A stretch of DNA of 64,000 nt from Actinoplanes philippinensis (GTDB taxonomy: Bacteria; Actinomycetota; Actinomycetes; Mycobacteriales; Micromonosporaceae). Where the stretch lies: NCBI RefSeq assembly GCF_900113015.1, contig NZ_FONV01000007.1, positions 372,001-436,000 of the forward strand, given 5' to 3'. The notes beneath the pieces were generated by a model. It did no database searches. It was not told the origin of the DNA and was given only the letters and a program-made list of their open reading frames with translations. The position numbers were made by a program, and so were the translations under genes. This document shows, piece by piece, positions 18,099 to 27,038 of the stretch. Position 1 is the stretch's first letter; every line of letters begins with the position of its first letter.

Positions 18099-18950
18099 TC
18101 AGGCGCGTCCGCGCCAGGGGATCAGCCTGTTCTCGGCGGTGAGCAACAGAGCGTCGATGAGCAGTCCGGAGAGGCCGATGGCGAAGAGGCCGAGGACGAC
18201 CACGTCGGTCTGGGAGTAGCGCTGGGCGTCGCGGATCATGCCGCCGATGCCGGGCACGCCGTTGATCGTCTCGGCGGCCACGACCGACGAGTACGCGACA
18301 CCGACGGCCAGCCGGACGCCGGTGAAGATCTCCGGCAGCGCGTTGGGCAGCACCACGTCGCGGATGCTCTGCCGGCGGCTCGCGCCGAGCGCCCGGGCCG
18401 CCTCGACCAGGCCGGTCGGCGCATTGTGGACGGCGGCGGCGGTGGCGACCGCGACGGGCGGCAGCGCGGCGATCGAGAGCAGCCACAGCTTCGGGGTCTC
18501 GTCGATGCCGAACCAGATGATGAACAGGCTGAAGTACGCCAGCGGCGGCAGCGCCCGGACGAACGTGATGACCGGCTCGGCGACCACGCGCAGCCAGCTG
18601 ACGGTGCCGAGGAGCACGCCGATGAGCAGACCGCCGGCGACGCCGATGGCCGAGCCGATGACGATGCGCCGCAGGCTGACGCCCAGGTGCTCGATGAGCA
18701 GGTGGCCGCTGTAACCGCGTACCCCGTCGTGGGTGGTCGAGGTGGTGATCAGCTGATCCCAGACCGCGGCGGGTGAGGGGATGAAGGTCGGGTTGTGCAT
18801 GACCCGGGCCGTCAGCTCCCACAGCAGGTAGAGCGCGACCAGCGCGACGAGGCGCAACACGAGGCGGCGGCGCAGGCCGCCTTCGGGCGCGAGCGCCGCC
18901 TTGGGCGACGGCGGTGCGGCCGGCGGCGCGGGGGCGAGAGTGGTGGTCAC
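18099..18950 (-). CDS. ABC permease, SsuC/TauC type
   Basis: 283 residues. Start chosen at GTG 18950, preceded by AGGAGA; a longer open frame to 19079 lacks a ribosome-binding site and runs through the operator region. About six hydrophobic segments are visible (LVLRLVALVALYLLWELTAR first), and the EAA loop reads EAARALGASRRQSIRDVVLPNALPEIFTGVRLA. It forms the membrane channel with the two downstream genes. Degenerate operator copy B1 lies 41-57 bp upstream. Confidence 0.92.
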   Translation of the reverse strand: MTTTLAPAPPAAPPSPKAALAPEGGLRRRLVLRLVALVALYLLWELTARVMHNPTFIPSPAAVWDQLITTSTTHDGVRGYSGHLLIEHLGVSLRRIVIGSAIGVAGGLLIGVLLGTVSWLRVVAEPVITFVRALPPLAYFSLFIIWFGIDETPKLWLLSIAALPPVAVATAAAVHNAPTGLVEAARALGASRRQSIRDVVLPNALPEIFTGVRLAVGVAYSSVVAAETINGVPGIGGMIRDAQRYSQTDVVVLGLFAIGLSGLLIDALLLTAENRLIPWRGRA

Positions 18951-18990
18951 GGAATCTCCTGGCAGGGGTGCCCGACGAATGCCCGCTATT

Positions 18991-19007
18991 CCTATCGCAT
19001 CTATGGG
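18991..19007. promoter_or_regulatory. Site B1: CCTAT-N7-ATGGG, degenerate operator copy
   Basis: Same arm spacing as sites A and C with one mismatch in the right half of the core (ATGGG for ATAGG). It is 41-57 bp upstream of the SsuC-like start codon. Weak alone, but supported by its partner B2 in the same intergenic region. Confidence 0.4.
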
Positions 19008-19049
19008 GTTACAGGCAATACCCGCAACAGAGGCAATGATGTGTTTAAA

Positions 19050-19066
19050 CATATAGCACTGATAGG
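19050..19066. promoter_or_regulatory. Site B2: CATAT-N7-ATAGG, degenerate operator copy
   Basis: One mismatch in the left half of the core. It lies 40-56 bp upstream of the ATG of the amino-acid permease, mirroring the distance of B1 from the divergent operon. It overlaps an AT-rich GTTTAAAC palindrome (19043-19050). Confidence 0.4.
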
Positions 19067-19105
19067 CATTGTGGGTCATGCGACGGGCTGCCTAGCGTTT
19101 CGGCC

Positions 19106-20014
19106 ATGACCGTCCTGACCCCGCAACGGCGGGAGGAAAACGTCGACGACCTCGTCGTCGTCCCGGCCCGCCACCCTTGGCGATGGGCCGGGACCGCTCT
19201 GGTCCTCGTCCTGCTCGCGCAGTTCGTGCACGGGCTCGTCACCAATCCCGGCTGGGACTGGGAGACGTTCTTCGGCTACTTCCTGGAGGAGTCGGTCGTC
19301 GAGGCGCTGGGCCTGACCCTGCTGCTGACCCTCGGCGGCGCCGTCCTCGGATTCCTCGGCGGCATCCCGCTCGCCGCCATGCGCCTGTCCCCCGACCCGG
19401 TGCTGTCCACGGTCAGCTGGGCGTACATCTGGGTGTTCCGCAGTGTGCCGCTGCTGGTGCAGCTGCTGTTCTGGGCGAACCTCGGCTACCTCTACGACAG
19501 CCTGCAGATCGGCATCCCGTTCGGGCCGGGCGTGTCCTTCCCGACGGTGAGCCTGATCAGCACGTTCGGCGCCGCGCTGCTCGGCCTGGCCCTGCACGAG
19601 GCGGCCTTCGCCGGCGAGATCATCCGCGCCGGCCTGCTCTCGGTGGACCAGGGCCAGCACGAGGCCGCGTCGGCGCTGGGCATCCCGAAGTGGCGGCAGT
19701 TCAGGCGGATCGTGCTGCCGCAGGCGATGCGGGCGATCCTCCCGAACGCGGCGAACCTGCTGGTCAACCTGCTCAAGAGCACGTCCATCGTGTACATCCT
19801 GGCGATCGGCGAGCTCTTCTACCAGGTGCAGGTGATCTACGGCCGCAACGGCCGGGTGGTGCCGCTGCTGATGGTCGCGACCGTCTGGTACGTGATCCTC
19901 ACCGCGCTGCTGTCGATCCTGCAGTACTACACCGAACGCCACTTCGCCCGCGGCGCGGTCCGCACCCTGCCGCCGACACCCTTCCAGAAGCTCAAGGCGG
20001 CGATCGGCAGATGA
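19106..20014 (+). CDS. Polar amino-acid ABC transporter permease
   Basis: 302 residues with five to six hydrophobic helices (ALVLVLLAQFVHGLV; VEALGLTLLLTLGGAVLGFLGGIPLAAMRLS; YIWVFRSVPLLVQLLFW). The motif WVFRSVPLLVQLL and the EAA loop HEAASALGIPKWRQFRRIVLPQAMRAILPNAAN place it in the His/Glu/Gln/cystine permease family. It opens a rightward operon (permease, ATPase, binding lipoprotein, GNAT enzyme) divergent from the SsuABC-like genes. By neighbourhood the substrate may be a sulfur amino acid such as cystine; that is inference. Confidence 0.93.
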   Translation: MTVLTPQRREENVDDLVVVPARHPWRWAGTALVLVLLAQFVHGLVTNPGWDWETFFGYFLEESVVEALGLTLLLTLGGAVLGFLGGIPLAAMRLSPDPVLSTVSWAYIWVFRSVPLLVQLLFWANLGYLYDSLQIGIPFGPGVSFPTVSLISTFGAALLGLALHEAAFAGEIIRAGLLSVDQGQHEAASALGIPKWRQFRRIVLPQAMRAILPNAANLLVNLLKSTSIVYILAIGELFYQVQVIYGRNGRVVPLLMVATVWYVILTALLSILQYYTERHFARGAVRTLPPTPFQKLKAAIGR

Positions 20015-20766
20015 TCGAGATCACCGGGGTGCACAAGTCGTTCGGCAAGGCGCACGTGCTGCGCGGCGTGTCGCTGAGCGCGAAGGCCGGCACCGTCACC
20101 GTCGTCCTCGGCCCGTCCGGCTCCGGCAAGTCGACCCTGCTGCGCTGTATCAACCACCTGGAGAAGGTCGACTCCGGCCGGGTCCGGGTGGACGGCGAGC
20201 TGATCGGTTACCGCCAGGCCGGAAACCGGCTGCACGAGCTGAGCGAGCGGCAGATCCTCAGGCAGCGCGCCGGCATCGGCTTCGTCTTCCAGAACTTCAA
20301 CCTGTTCCCGCACCTCACCGCCGTGGAGAACATCGCCGAGGCGCCGATCTCGGCGCAGGGCAGACCCCGGGCACAGGTGTACGAACGCGCCCGCGAGCTG
20401 CTGACCTCTGTCGGACTCGGCGATCGGGCCGACGCCTACCCCCGTCAGCTCTCCGGTGGCCAGCAGCAGCGCGTGGCGATCGCCCGGGCCCTGGCGCTGG
20501 AGCCGAAGCTGATCCTCTTCGACGAGCCGACCTCGGCGCTCGACCCGGAGCTGGTCGGCGAGGTCCTCGACGTGCTGCGGGACCTGGCCGCCGGCGGCAC
20601 CACGATGATCGTGGTGACGCACGAGATCGGCTTCGCCCGGGAAGCCGCCGACACGGTCGTCTTCATGGACGAGGGCCGCATCGTCGAGCAGGGCGCCCCG
20701 GCTCAGGTACTGGACCACCCGCGTCACGAACGCACCAGGGCCTTCCTGTCCAAGGTCCTGGTCTGA
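20011..20766 (+). CDS. Polar amino-acid ABC transporter ATPase
   Basis: 251 residues; ATG overlaps the permease stop (ATGA). Walker A GPSGSGKSTLL, Q-loop VFQNFNLFPHLTAVEN, signature LSGGQQQRVAIARAL, Walker B LILFDEPTSALDPE and H-loop VTHEIGFAREAAD are textbook for GlnQ/HisP-type ATPases. It energises the upstream permease. A longer open frame from 19177 was rejected as permease overlap. Confidence 0.95.
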   Translation: MIEITGVHKSFGKAHVLRGVSLSAKAGTVTVVLGPSGSGKSTLLRCINHLEKVDSGRVRVDGELIGYRQAGNRLHELSERQILRQRAGIGFVFQNFNLFPHLTAVENIAEAPISAQGRPRAQVYERARELLTSVGLGDRADAYPRQLSGGQQQRVAIARALALEPKLILFDEPTSALDPELVGEVLDVLRDLAAGGTTMIVVTHEIGFAREAADTVVFMDEGRIVEQGAPAQVLDHPRHERTRAFLSKVLV

Positions 20767-20799
20767 CCACCCGCCTCTTTCGTGGAAACTGGAGTTGTC

Positions 20800-21774
20800 G
20801 TGCGTACAAAATGGATGGTTGCTCTTGCTGCGGTGACGTTGAGCCTGAGCGCCTGCGCCGCGCCGGAGGAGAAGGCGGCGGCAGCAGCCGGTCCGGCGGC
20901 GTCCGCCGCCGGTGGCTCGCTGAACCTCACGCCCGAGCAGAACCGGATCCGGCCGGCCAAGGACGACGCCGCCGCGGCGCTGCTGCCCGCCGACGTGAAG
21001 GCGTCCGGCAAGCTGATCATCGGGGTCGGCGCCGCCGGTTCCGGTTTCCCGCCGCTCGCCTTCGCCGCGACCGACAACAGGACGCTGATCGGCAACGAGC
21101 CGGACATCGCCGTCGCCATCGCGAGCACGCTGGGCCTGGAGCCGGTCCTGGAGAACACCTCCTGGGAGAACCTGTTCATCGGCCTGGACAGCGGGAAATA
21201 CCAGCTCGGCGCGTCGAACATCACCGTCACCGAGGAGCGCAAGCTCAAGTACGACTTCGTCACCTACCGCCTGGACAACCTGGCCTGGCTGGCGAAGAAG
21301 GGCTCCGGCCTCTCCGTTTCCAAGCCCGCCGACATCGCCGGGAAGAGGGTGTCGGTCAGCTCCGGCACCAACCAGGAGAAGATCCTGGTGGAGTGGGCCG
21401 ACGAGGTGAAGAAGGCGGGCCTGCCCGAGGTCGAGATCAAGTACTACCAGACCAACCAGGCCGTCTACCTGGCGCTCGGCTCCGGCCAGATCGACATCCA
21501 CCTCGGCCCGAGCCCGTCGGCCGCCTACCACGTGGCGACCACCGGCCAGACCGAGATCGTCGGCACCTACTCCGGCGCCGGCAAGGACCTGCAGGGCCTG
21601 ATCGCGCTCACCACCAAGAAGGACAACGGGCTGGTCAAGGCGTACGCCGCGGCGCTGGACAAGCTGATCGCCTCGGGTGACTACGCCAAGATCCTGCAGC
21701 GCTGGAACCTGACCAACGAGGGTGTCACCAAGGCCGAGGTCAACCCGCCGGGCCTGCCGATCGAGGGCAAGTGA
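20800..21774 (+). CDS. Amino-acid ABC transporter substrate-binding lipoprotein
   Basis: 324 residues from GTG 20800, which has GGAG six bases upstream; an in-frame GTG at 20782 lacks one. Lipobox LSAC in WMVALAAVTLSLSAC. The mature protein is an SBP_bac_3 fold: GKLIIGVGAAGSGFPPLAF, GNEPDIAVAIASTLGLEPVLENTSWENLFIGLDSGKYQLGASNITVTEERK, then ADIAGKRVSVSSGTNQEKIL. It captures the substrate for the upstream permease/ATPase. It is linked to the GNAT gene by GTGA. Confidence 0.94.
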   Translation: MRTKWMVALAAVTLSLSACAAPEEKAAAAAGPAASAAGGSLNLTPEQNRIRPAKDDAAAALLPADVKASGKLIIGVGAAGSGFPPLAFAATDNRTLIGNEPDIAVAIASTLGLEPVLENTSWENLFIGLDSGKYQLGASNITVTEERKLKYDFVTYRLDNLAWLAKKGSGLSVSKPADIAGKRVSVSSGTNQEKILVEWADEVKKAGLPEVEIKYYQTNQAVYLALGSGQIDIHLGPSPSAAYHVATTGQTEIVGTYSGAGKDLQGLIALTTKKDNGLVKAYAAALDKLIASGDYAKILQRWNLTNEGVTKAEVNPPGLPIEGK

Positions 21775-22496
21775 CCCGCGCGCTCGCCCCGGCCGCGATC
21801 CTGGACAACCCGGCCTGGAGCTCGCTGGCCGGCGCGCACGCGAAGTTCGCGGTGGCGCACGGCCGGGCCGCACGGTACGACCACGAGGTGGCCCCGTTCC
21901 ACGCCCTGGCCGACCCGGCCGACCCGCGGGCCTGGACCGACCTGGCACAACTGGTCGAGCCCGGCGTCGTGGTGACGATCGCCGGGGCCGGCGCCGCCGC
22001 CCATCCGGGATGGCAGGTCGAGCACAGCGTCGCCGGTGTGCAACTGGTCGACGTGTCGCTGCGGGCGGCGCCGGCTCCGGACGCGGTCCGGCTGGGCGCC
22101 GCCGACGTGCCGGAGATCCTCGACCTGATCGACCGTACCCAGCCGGGCCCGTTCCGTCGCCGGACCGTCGAGCTCGGCGTCTACCTGGGGCTGCGCTCGG
22201 CGGACGGCCGGCTGATCGCGATGGCCGGCGAGCGTCTGCACCCGGCGGGCTGGACCGAGATCAGCGCGGTCTGCACCGACCCGGCGCACCGGAAGAAGGG
22301 CCTGGCCACGCGTCTGGTCCGGGCGGTGGCGGCGGGCATCCGGGAGCGCGGCGAGACCCCGTTCCTGCACACGTCAGCCGGAAACGTCAACGCCATCCGG
22401 CTCTACGAGTCGATCGGGTTCGTCCTGCGCCGCCGGACCGACTTCACCGCCTACCGCCGGGTCCCGGCCGGCGGCCTCGACCAGGTGGTGGCGTAG
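21771..22496 (+). CDS. GNAT acetyltransferase, FR47-like
   Basis: 241 residues; GTG overlaps the preceding stop. The C-terminal half is a GNAT domain: ISAVCTDPAHRKKGLATRLVRAVAAGIRERGETPFLHTSAGNVNAIRLYESIGF, with the acetyl-CoA loop (RKKGLA) and the terminal LYESIGF strand. The N-terminal half resembles the FR47-type twin domain. As last gene of an amino-acid importer operon it may acetylate the imported compound or a by-product. Its 3' 123 bp overlap the convergent LysR gene. Confidence 0.9.
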   Translation: MTRALAPAAILDNPAWSSLAGAHAKFAVAHGRAARYDHEVAPFHALADPADPRAWTDLAQLVEPGVVVTIAGAGAAAHPGWQVEHSVAGVQLVDVSLRAAPAPDAVRLGAADVPEILDLIDRTQPGPFRRRTVELGVYLGLRSADGRLIAMAGERLHPAGWTEISAVCTDPAHRKKGLATRLVRAVAAGIRERGETPFLHTSAGNVNAIRLYESIGFVLRRRTDFTAYRRVPAGGLDQVVA

Positions 22497-23348
22497 CGAC
22501 TGGGCGGCGGGGCCGAGCATCCGGTCCCGCTGCCGCATCACCCCGACCGGCGGGTGCGCGGGCGGCGGATGCAGCTGGCGCACCGCGATCGCCGGGCCGG
22601 GCGACGACTCGGCCACCGTGCGCGACAGCAGGCCCACCCCGAGCCCGGCGGCGATCAGCGCACGCACCCCGTCGAGGCTGTGCGTCTCGTAGTGCACGCG
22701 CGGCAGGAATCCCGCCGACCGGGCCGCGTCCTCCAGGATCCAGCGCAGACCCGAGCCGGGCGGCATGCTCACGAACGGCTCGTCGCGGACCTCCCCCAGG
22801 GTCAGCCGGCCCCCGCGGGCCATCGCATGGCCGGGCGGCAGCGCCAGCAGCAACTGCTCGTCGGCGAGCGGCACCGCGTCGAAGCGCGGCGGCAGATCGG
22901 CGTGCACCGGGCCGACCACCAGATCCAGCTCGCCGCCGTCGCAGGCGCCGAGCAGCCCGGTGATCCGCCCCGAGCGCAGCCGCACCGCGATCCCCGGATG
23001 CCGCTCCCGGAACGACGCGAGCGCCGCCGGCAGATCGTAGGGTCCGAGGCTGGCGGTCGCGCCGACGGTCACCCGGCCGCTGACCACGGCGGTGATCTCG
23101 GCCATCTCACCGCGGGCCCCGTCCAGCTCGGCCAGGATGCGGCGGGCCCGGGCCACGAACATCTCCCCGGCCGGCGTCAGCGCGACCTTGCGGGTGGTCC
23201 GCGCGAACAGGGTCACCCCGAGCTCGATCTCCAGTGCCCTGACCTGCGCCGACACCGCCGACTGGGCGACGTGCAGCCGACCGGCCGCGCGGGTGAAGCC
23301 GCCGTACCGGGCCACCGCCTCGACGTAGCTGAGCTGCCGAATCTCCAT
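22374..23348 (-). CDS. LysR-family transcriptional regulator
   Basis: 324 residues. The start ATG at 23348 gives the standard LTTR N-terminus MEIRQLSYVEAVARYGGFTRAA with HTH VAQSAVSAQVRALEIELGVTLFART; a longer frame to 23402 adds unconserved residues. The effector domain runs to about residue 290, and the last ~32 residues read antisense to the GNAT gene and look like stop-codon readthrough extension. It sits between the two importer operons and the monooxygenase operons, and its family binds T-N11-A sites such as the CCTAT-N7-ATAGG elements. I infer it is the local regulator, possibly for sulfur supply. Confidence 0.92.
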   Translation of the reverse strand: MEIRQLSYVEAVARYGGFTRAAGRLHVAQSAVSAQVRALEIELGVTLFARTTRKVALTPAGEMFVARARRILAELDGARGEMAEITAVVSGRVTVGATASLGPYDLPAALASFRERHPGIAVRLRSGRITGLLGACDGGELDLVVGPVHADLPPRFDAVPLADEQLLLALPPGHAMARGGRLTLGEVRDEPFVSMPPGSGLRWILEDAARSAGFLPRVHYETHSLDGVRALIAAGLGVGLLSRTVAESSPGPAIAVRQLHPPPAHPPVGVMRQRDRMLGPAAQSLRHHLVEAAGRDPAVGGEVGPAAQDEPDRLVEPDGVDVSG

Positions 23349-23650
23349 CCGACGATGATGATCGTCTTTCTTCGGCAGAATTCTCCAAAACCGATAAATC
23401 ACTCTTTTGTACGAGCCAGCCCGTTTCCGCCGAATCGTGGCCGCCCCGGGCCTACCACGCGCGGCGGGCGGGCCGCCCGGACCGTGCCGCGCCCGCCGGG
23501 CTCGAGCGGCCCGTCACCAGGACCGGCCCGGACTGCCGTAGCGGTTCCGCCCCGGACGTCCGTGGCAGCCCGTCCCCGGCTGCGGTCCCGGGCGTCCGCC
23601 GCGGCGGCCTGCGTCACCCGCTGCGGTCCCGGGCCGCGCCGGAGCCCCGC
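23349..23650. other. Intergenic region, LysR leader side
   Basis: Next to the LysR start is GACGAT-GATG-ATCGTC, a small inverted repeat around 23352-23367, possibly an autoregulatory site. The rest, from about 23420, is very GC-rich and holds no gene, hairpin or repeat that I can support. No CCTAT-N7-ATAGG copy is present. Confidence 0.4.
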
Positions 23651-24628
23651 TCAGCCGGGCGGCTCCAGCACCGCTATCTCCGGCCGGGTCAGGCTGCCCG
23701 CCACCAGCAGCCCGTCCCGCTCGGCCGCCGAGGTCACGAATCCGTACCCGCCGTCGCCGGATCGCAGGTCGTGCACGATCCGCCCGTCGGTGTCGAAGGC
23801 CATCACCCACGCGATCGGCGTGGCCTTGGGCCGGACCGCCTCGGGCAGGTTCCACACCAGCAGCCGCAGGAGCCCGGGCAGCGGCAGCAGCCGGTCGAGC
23901 AGCGGGTCGCGGGGTGCGGCGATCCCGGCCCAGAGCAGCCCGTCGCCGCCGAGCAGGAGGTTGTCGGGGAAGCCGGGAAGGTTGTCGGCGAACACCGTGT
24001 CGGTGCCGTCGAGGCCGTACCGGCGGATCCGGTAGCCGGCCGTCTCGGCGACCAGCAGCGCCGTCCCGTCCGCGGTCAGGGCCAGCCCGTTGGCGAATTT
24101 CAGCCCGTCCAGCAGCACGGTGACGGCGCCGTCCGGGTCGCGGCGCAGCAGCCGCCCGGTGCCGGAGTGCTCGAACACGTCGCCGAGGTGGTCGTCGAGG
24201 CTCCACCGGGTGGTCGACGAGGTGAACCAGATGGTCCCGCCGGACCCCTCGACGACGTTGCTGGCGAAGGTGAGCGGTTCGCCGCCGACGGTGTCGACCA
24301 GCACCTCGACGGTCCCGTCCGGGGTGACGGCGAGCAGTCCCCGGTCGTGGTCGCAGACCAGCACCCCGCCGTCGGCGCGCGGATGCAGCCCGAGCGGCCG
24401 TCCCCCGGTGTGGGCGAGCACCGTCCGGTCCCCGCTGCGCGGGTCGATCCGTACGATCCGGCCGTCGGCGAGCCCGGTGATCACCTGCCCGTCGCTGTCG
24501 ACGACGACGTCCTCGGGACCGTGGCCGCCGGTGGGGAGGAGCCGCCGTACCCGCAGCGGGCCGGTGGCGCCGCGGTCGTCCAGGGCGGGCGGCGACCATC
24601 GTCGCGGCCGGATCCAGCGGCGTGCCAT
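23651..24628 (-). CDS. Strictosidine-synthase / SMP-30-like beta-propeller protein
   Basis: 325 residues. The repeated blade motifs GPEDVVVDSDGQVITGLADGRIVRIDP, GRPLGLHPRADGGVLVCD and LKFANGLALTADGTALLVAET, with the later GFPDNLLLGGDGLLWAGI, match the six-bladed propeller of strictosidine-synthase-like and gluconolactonase (SMP-30) enzymes. Such proteins hydrolyse lactones or esters with a bound divalent metal; the substrate is unknown and there is no signal peptide. It is 8 bp downstream of the MFS exporter gene on the same strand, so they form one unit. Confidence 0.88.
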   Translation of the reverse strand: MARRWIRPRRWSPPALDDRGATGPLRVRRLLPTGGHGPEDVVVDSDGQVITGLADGRIVRIDPRSGDRTVLAHTGGRPLGLHPRADGGVLVCDHDRGLLAVTPDGTVEVLVDTVGGEPLTFASNVVEGSGGTIWFTSSTTRWSLDDHLGDVFEHSGTGRLLRRDPDGAVTVLLDGLKFANGLALTADGTALLVAETAGYRIRRYGLDGTDTVFADNLPGFPDNLLLGGDGLLWAGIAAPRDPLLDRLLPLPGLLRLLVWNLPEAVRPKATPIAWVMAFDTDGRIVHDLRSGDGGYGFVTSAAERDGLLVAGSLTRPEIAVLEPPG

Positions 24629-24636
24629 GGGGTCTC

Positions 24637-25887
24637 CTATGCCTGGTGCGCCGGGGCGGGTCCGTTGGTCAGGCGGCGCACGTCGGGCAGGGCGAGCGCG
24701 GCGGCGTTGCCCGTGGCGACCACGACGGCGCCGATGATCAGCAGCGGGACCGGACCGAGGATCGGGGCGGCGAACCCGACCAGCACGAAACCGAGCGGCA
24801 GCGTCACCAGGGAGCCGAACCAGTCGTAGGCGACGACCCGGGACAGCACCTCACGGGGCACGTTGGCCTGCAGGCTGGTCTCCCACAGGGTGACGAAGGT
24901 GCCCATGCCGGCGCCGGCGGCGAACGCGCCCAGGATGACGGCCGGCAGCGGGGCGCCGAGGGCGAGGGTCAGCAGCGCCGGCACGAACCCGACGTTGGCC
25001 AGGATGCCGGTGCGCAGCGGGTACCGCGGGGTGAGGCGGGTCATCAGCAGCCCGGAGAGCAGGGCGCCCGCCCCGAAGCCGCCGAGGATGAACCCCCAGC
25101 CGCGGGCGCCGCCGAGCCCGTCGGCGGACAGTTGCGGGCCGAGCACCATGTAGGCGGGGAGCACGATCAGGTGGAACACCCCGGACTGGGCGACCAGCGC
25201 CCACAGCCATCGCCGGGAGCTGAACTCGGCCCAGCCCTCCCGCAGGTCGGCGACCACGCCCGTCGCTCCGGTCCGCGGTGCGGCGGCGTCGCGCGGGACG
25301 CCGAGCAGGAACAGGGCGCTGACCAGGTAGGAGCCGGCGTCGACGGCGAACACCGCGCCGGGGCTGAAGGCGGCCACCAGCAGGCCGCCGGTGGCCGGGC
25401 CGAGCAGGCTGCCCAGCGAGCGGCCGAACCCGATCAGCGCGTTGGCCCGCTGCAGGGTGGCCGGCTCGTTGAGCGACGGGATGATGCCGCCGAGTGCGGG
25501 CCGGAAGAAGGCGCTGCCCAGCCCGTCGATCGAGGCGAAGACCATCAGGGCGGTCAGCGGCACGTGCCCGGTGAAGATCCAGATCGCGAGGGTGGCCTGG
25601 CTGACCGCGCGGGCCACGTCGGTGATCAGCAGCAGGGTCCGCCGCGACACCCGGTCGGCCAGCACGCCGCCGATCAGGATGAAGCCGACGATCGGCAGCC
25701 GGCCGGCGCCCAGCACCAGGCCCAGCCCGGCGACGCCGTGTCCGCTGGCCAGGACCGCGAACGCGAGCGCCACCGGGGTCATCTGGGTGCCGAGAATCGA
25801 CGTGTAGTAGCCCGCGAGGAGATTCCGCATCGGACGGCTGATCGCCCCCGGCCGGCTCACAACCTCATGATCTTCAATGTCCGGCAC
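24637..25887 (-). CDS. MFS exporter, MFS_3/EntS-like
   Basis: 416 residues from GTG 25887, with about 12 hydrophobic segments. Features include the N-terminal NLLAGYYTSILGTQMTPVALAFAVL, the loop-2 stretch VLADRVSRRTLLLITDVAR corresponding to motif A, and FGRSLGSLLGPATGGLLVA in the middle; these fit the enterobactin-exporter/macrolide-efflux branch. It probably exports a small molecule or drug. It is followed by the propeller gene and lies upstream of, but in the same direction as, that gene. Confidence 0.9.
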   Translation of the reverse strand: MPDIEDHEVVSRPGAISRPMRNLLAGYYTSILGTQMTPVALAFAVLASGHGVAGLGLVLGAGRLPIVGFILIGGVLADRVSRRTLLLITDVARAVSQATLAIWIFTGHVPLTALMVFASIDGLGSAFFRPALGGIIPSLNEPATLQRANALIGFGRSLGSLLGPATGGLLVAAFSPGAVFAVDAGSYLVSALFLLGVPRDAAAPRTGATGVVADLREGWAEFSSRRWLWALVAQSGVFHLIVLPAYMVLGPQLSADGLGGARGWGFILGGFGAGALLSGLLMTRLTPRYPLRTGILANVGFVPALLTLALGAPLPAVILGAFAAGAGMGTFVTLWETSLQANVPREVLSRVVAYDWFGSLVTLPLGFVLVGFAAPILGPVPLLIIGAVVVATGNAAALALPDVRRLTNGPAPAHQA

Positions 25888-25908
25888 CAGCCGATCATAG
25901 GCGATCGG

Positions 25909-27036
25909 TCAGGCGGACCACTCCTTGGCGAGCAACTCGAAGGAGCGGACCCGGTCGGCGTGGTCGTGCGTGATGGTGGTGACCAGCAGTTCGTCGGCGC
26001 CGGTGACGCGTTGCAGAGTTTGCAGCCGTTCTGCCACGGTCTGCGGCGATCCGGCGAACTGGGTGTCGACCCGGTCGGCGACGATCGCCCGGTCCTGGTC
26101 GGTCCACGGGAACGCCTCGGCCTCCTCGATGCTCGGGAACGGGACGGCGCCGAGGCCGGTACGGATGCTGCGGACCCACACGGCGAACGGCTTCGCCAAG
26201 TGACGTGCGGTCGCGTCGTCCTCGGCCACCAGCACGTCGGCCGACACCATCACGTACGGCTCGGCGAGCGCCGGCGACGGCACGAACGACTCCCGGTACG
26301 CCTCGACGGCTTCCAGCACCTTCGCCGGCGCGACGTGGTAGTTGGCGGCGAACGGCAAACCACGCGCTCCGGCCGTGCGGGCGCTCTCCCCGCCGGAGCT
26401 GCCGAGCAGCCACACCTGCAGATCCGCGCCCGCGCCCGGGGTGGCGGTCACCTCGTTGCCCTCGTCGTCGACGACCGGCCCGGCCAGCAGCGCCTGGATC
26501 TGGTCGAGGACGTCGTTGAGGCCGAGCGGTTCGGCGCCCGGCTGGGTCAGGAAGCTGCCGGCCAACTCGGTGCGCTTGGAGGCGAAGATCGGCGCCCAGG
26601 AGAACGGCTTGGGGATGAGCAGCCCGTCGACGACGCGTTCCTGCGGTGGCGCCTGCTGCTTCTTCTCCTCGGCGACGAGCCGGGCGGCCTCCTTCTTGCC
26701 CGGCCCGGACCGGCCCAGTCCGAGGTCGAATCGGCCCGGGTAGAGCGCGTCGAGCAGCCCGAACTGCTCCACGATGGACAGCCCGGTCTGGAAGCCGGTC
26801 TGCACGGCGCCGGAGCCGAGCCGGATGTGGTCGGTGACCGCGGCGATCTGGCCGAGCAGCAGCGCCGGCTGCGAGCTGGCCACCCCGGGGGTGAAGTGGT
26901 GCTCGGCCACCCAGTAGCGGTGATAGCCGAACTGCTCGGCCCGGCGGGCCAGATCGAGCGTGCGCCGGAGGGCGTCGCGCACGTCACCGCCGGAGACCAG
27001 CGGGGCGAGGTCGAGGATGGAGAGGGGTACGGGCAT
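25909..27036 (-). CDS. Luciferase-like flavin monooxygenase (group 1 type)
   Basis: 375 residues from ATG 27036. The N-terminus LSILDLAPLVSGGDVRDALRRTLDLARRAEQFGYHRYWVAEHH is the signature of luciferase-family group 1 oxidoreductases, followed by IRLGSGAVQ and RFDLGLGRSGPG, which form the flavin site of the TIM barrel. Substrate unknown. It is last in a leftward run of four luciferase-like genes downstream of an oligopeptide-type importer, and I infer oxidation of an imported organosulfur or amine compound. An Arg/Lys-rich insert (EEKKQQAPPQE) is unusual. Confidence 0.9.
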   Translation of the reverse strand: MPVPLSILDLAPLVSGGDVRDALRRTLDLARRAEQFGYHRYWVAEHHFTPGVASSQPALLLGQIAAVTDHIRLGSGAVQTGFQTGLSIVEQFGLLDALYPGRFDLGLGRSGPGKKEAARLVAEEKKQQAPPQERVVDGLLIPKPFSWAPIFASKRTELAGSFLTQPGAEPLGLNDVLDQIQALLAGPVVDDEGNEVTATPGAGADLQVWLLGSSGGESARTAGARGLPFAANYHVAPAKVLEAVEAYRESFVPSPALAEPYVMVSADVLVAEDDATARHLAKPFAVWVRSIRTGLGAVPFPSIEEAEAFPWTDQDRAIVADRVDTQFAGSPQTVAERLQTLQRVTGADELLVTTITHDHADRVRSFELLAKEWSA

Positions 27037-27038
27037 GG

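Noticed and set aside
19043..19050. GTTTAAAC palindrome as an independent operator
   Set aside because: It overlaps degenerate site B2 and an 8-bp palindrome alone is weak evidence; kept only as context.
23399..23617. Minus-strand 72-codon open frame beside LysR
   Set aside because: Arg/Gly/Pro-rich translation with no ribosome-binding site; typical GC-rich noncoding DNA.
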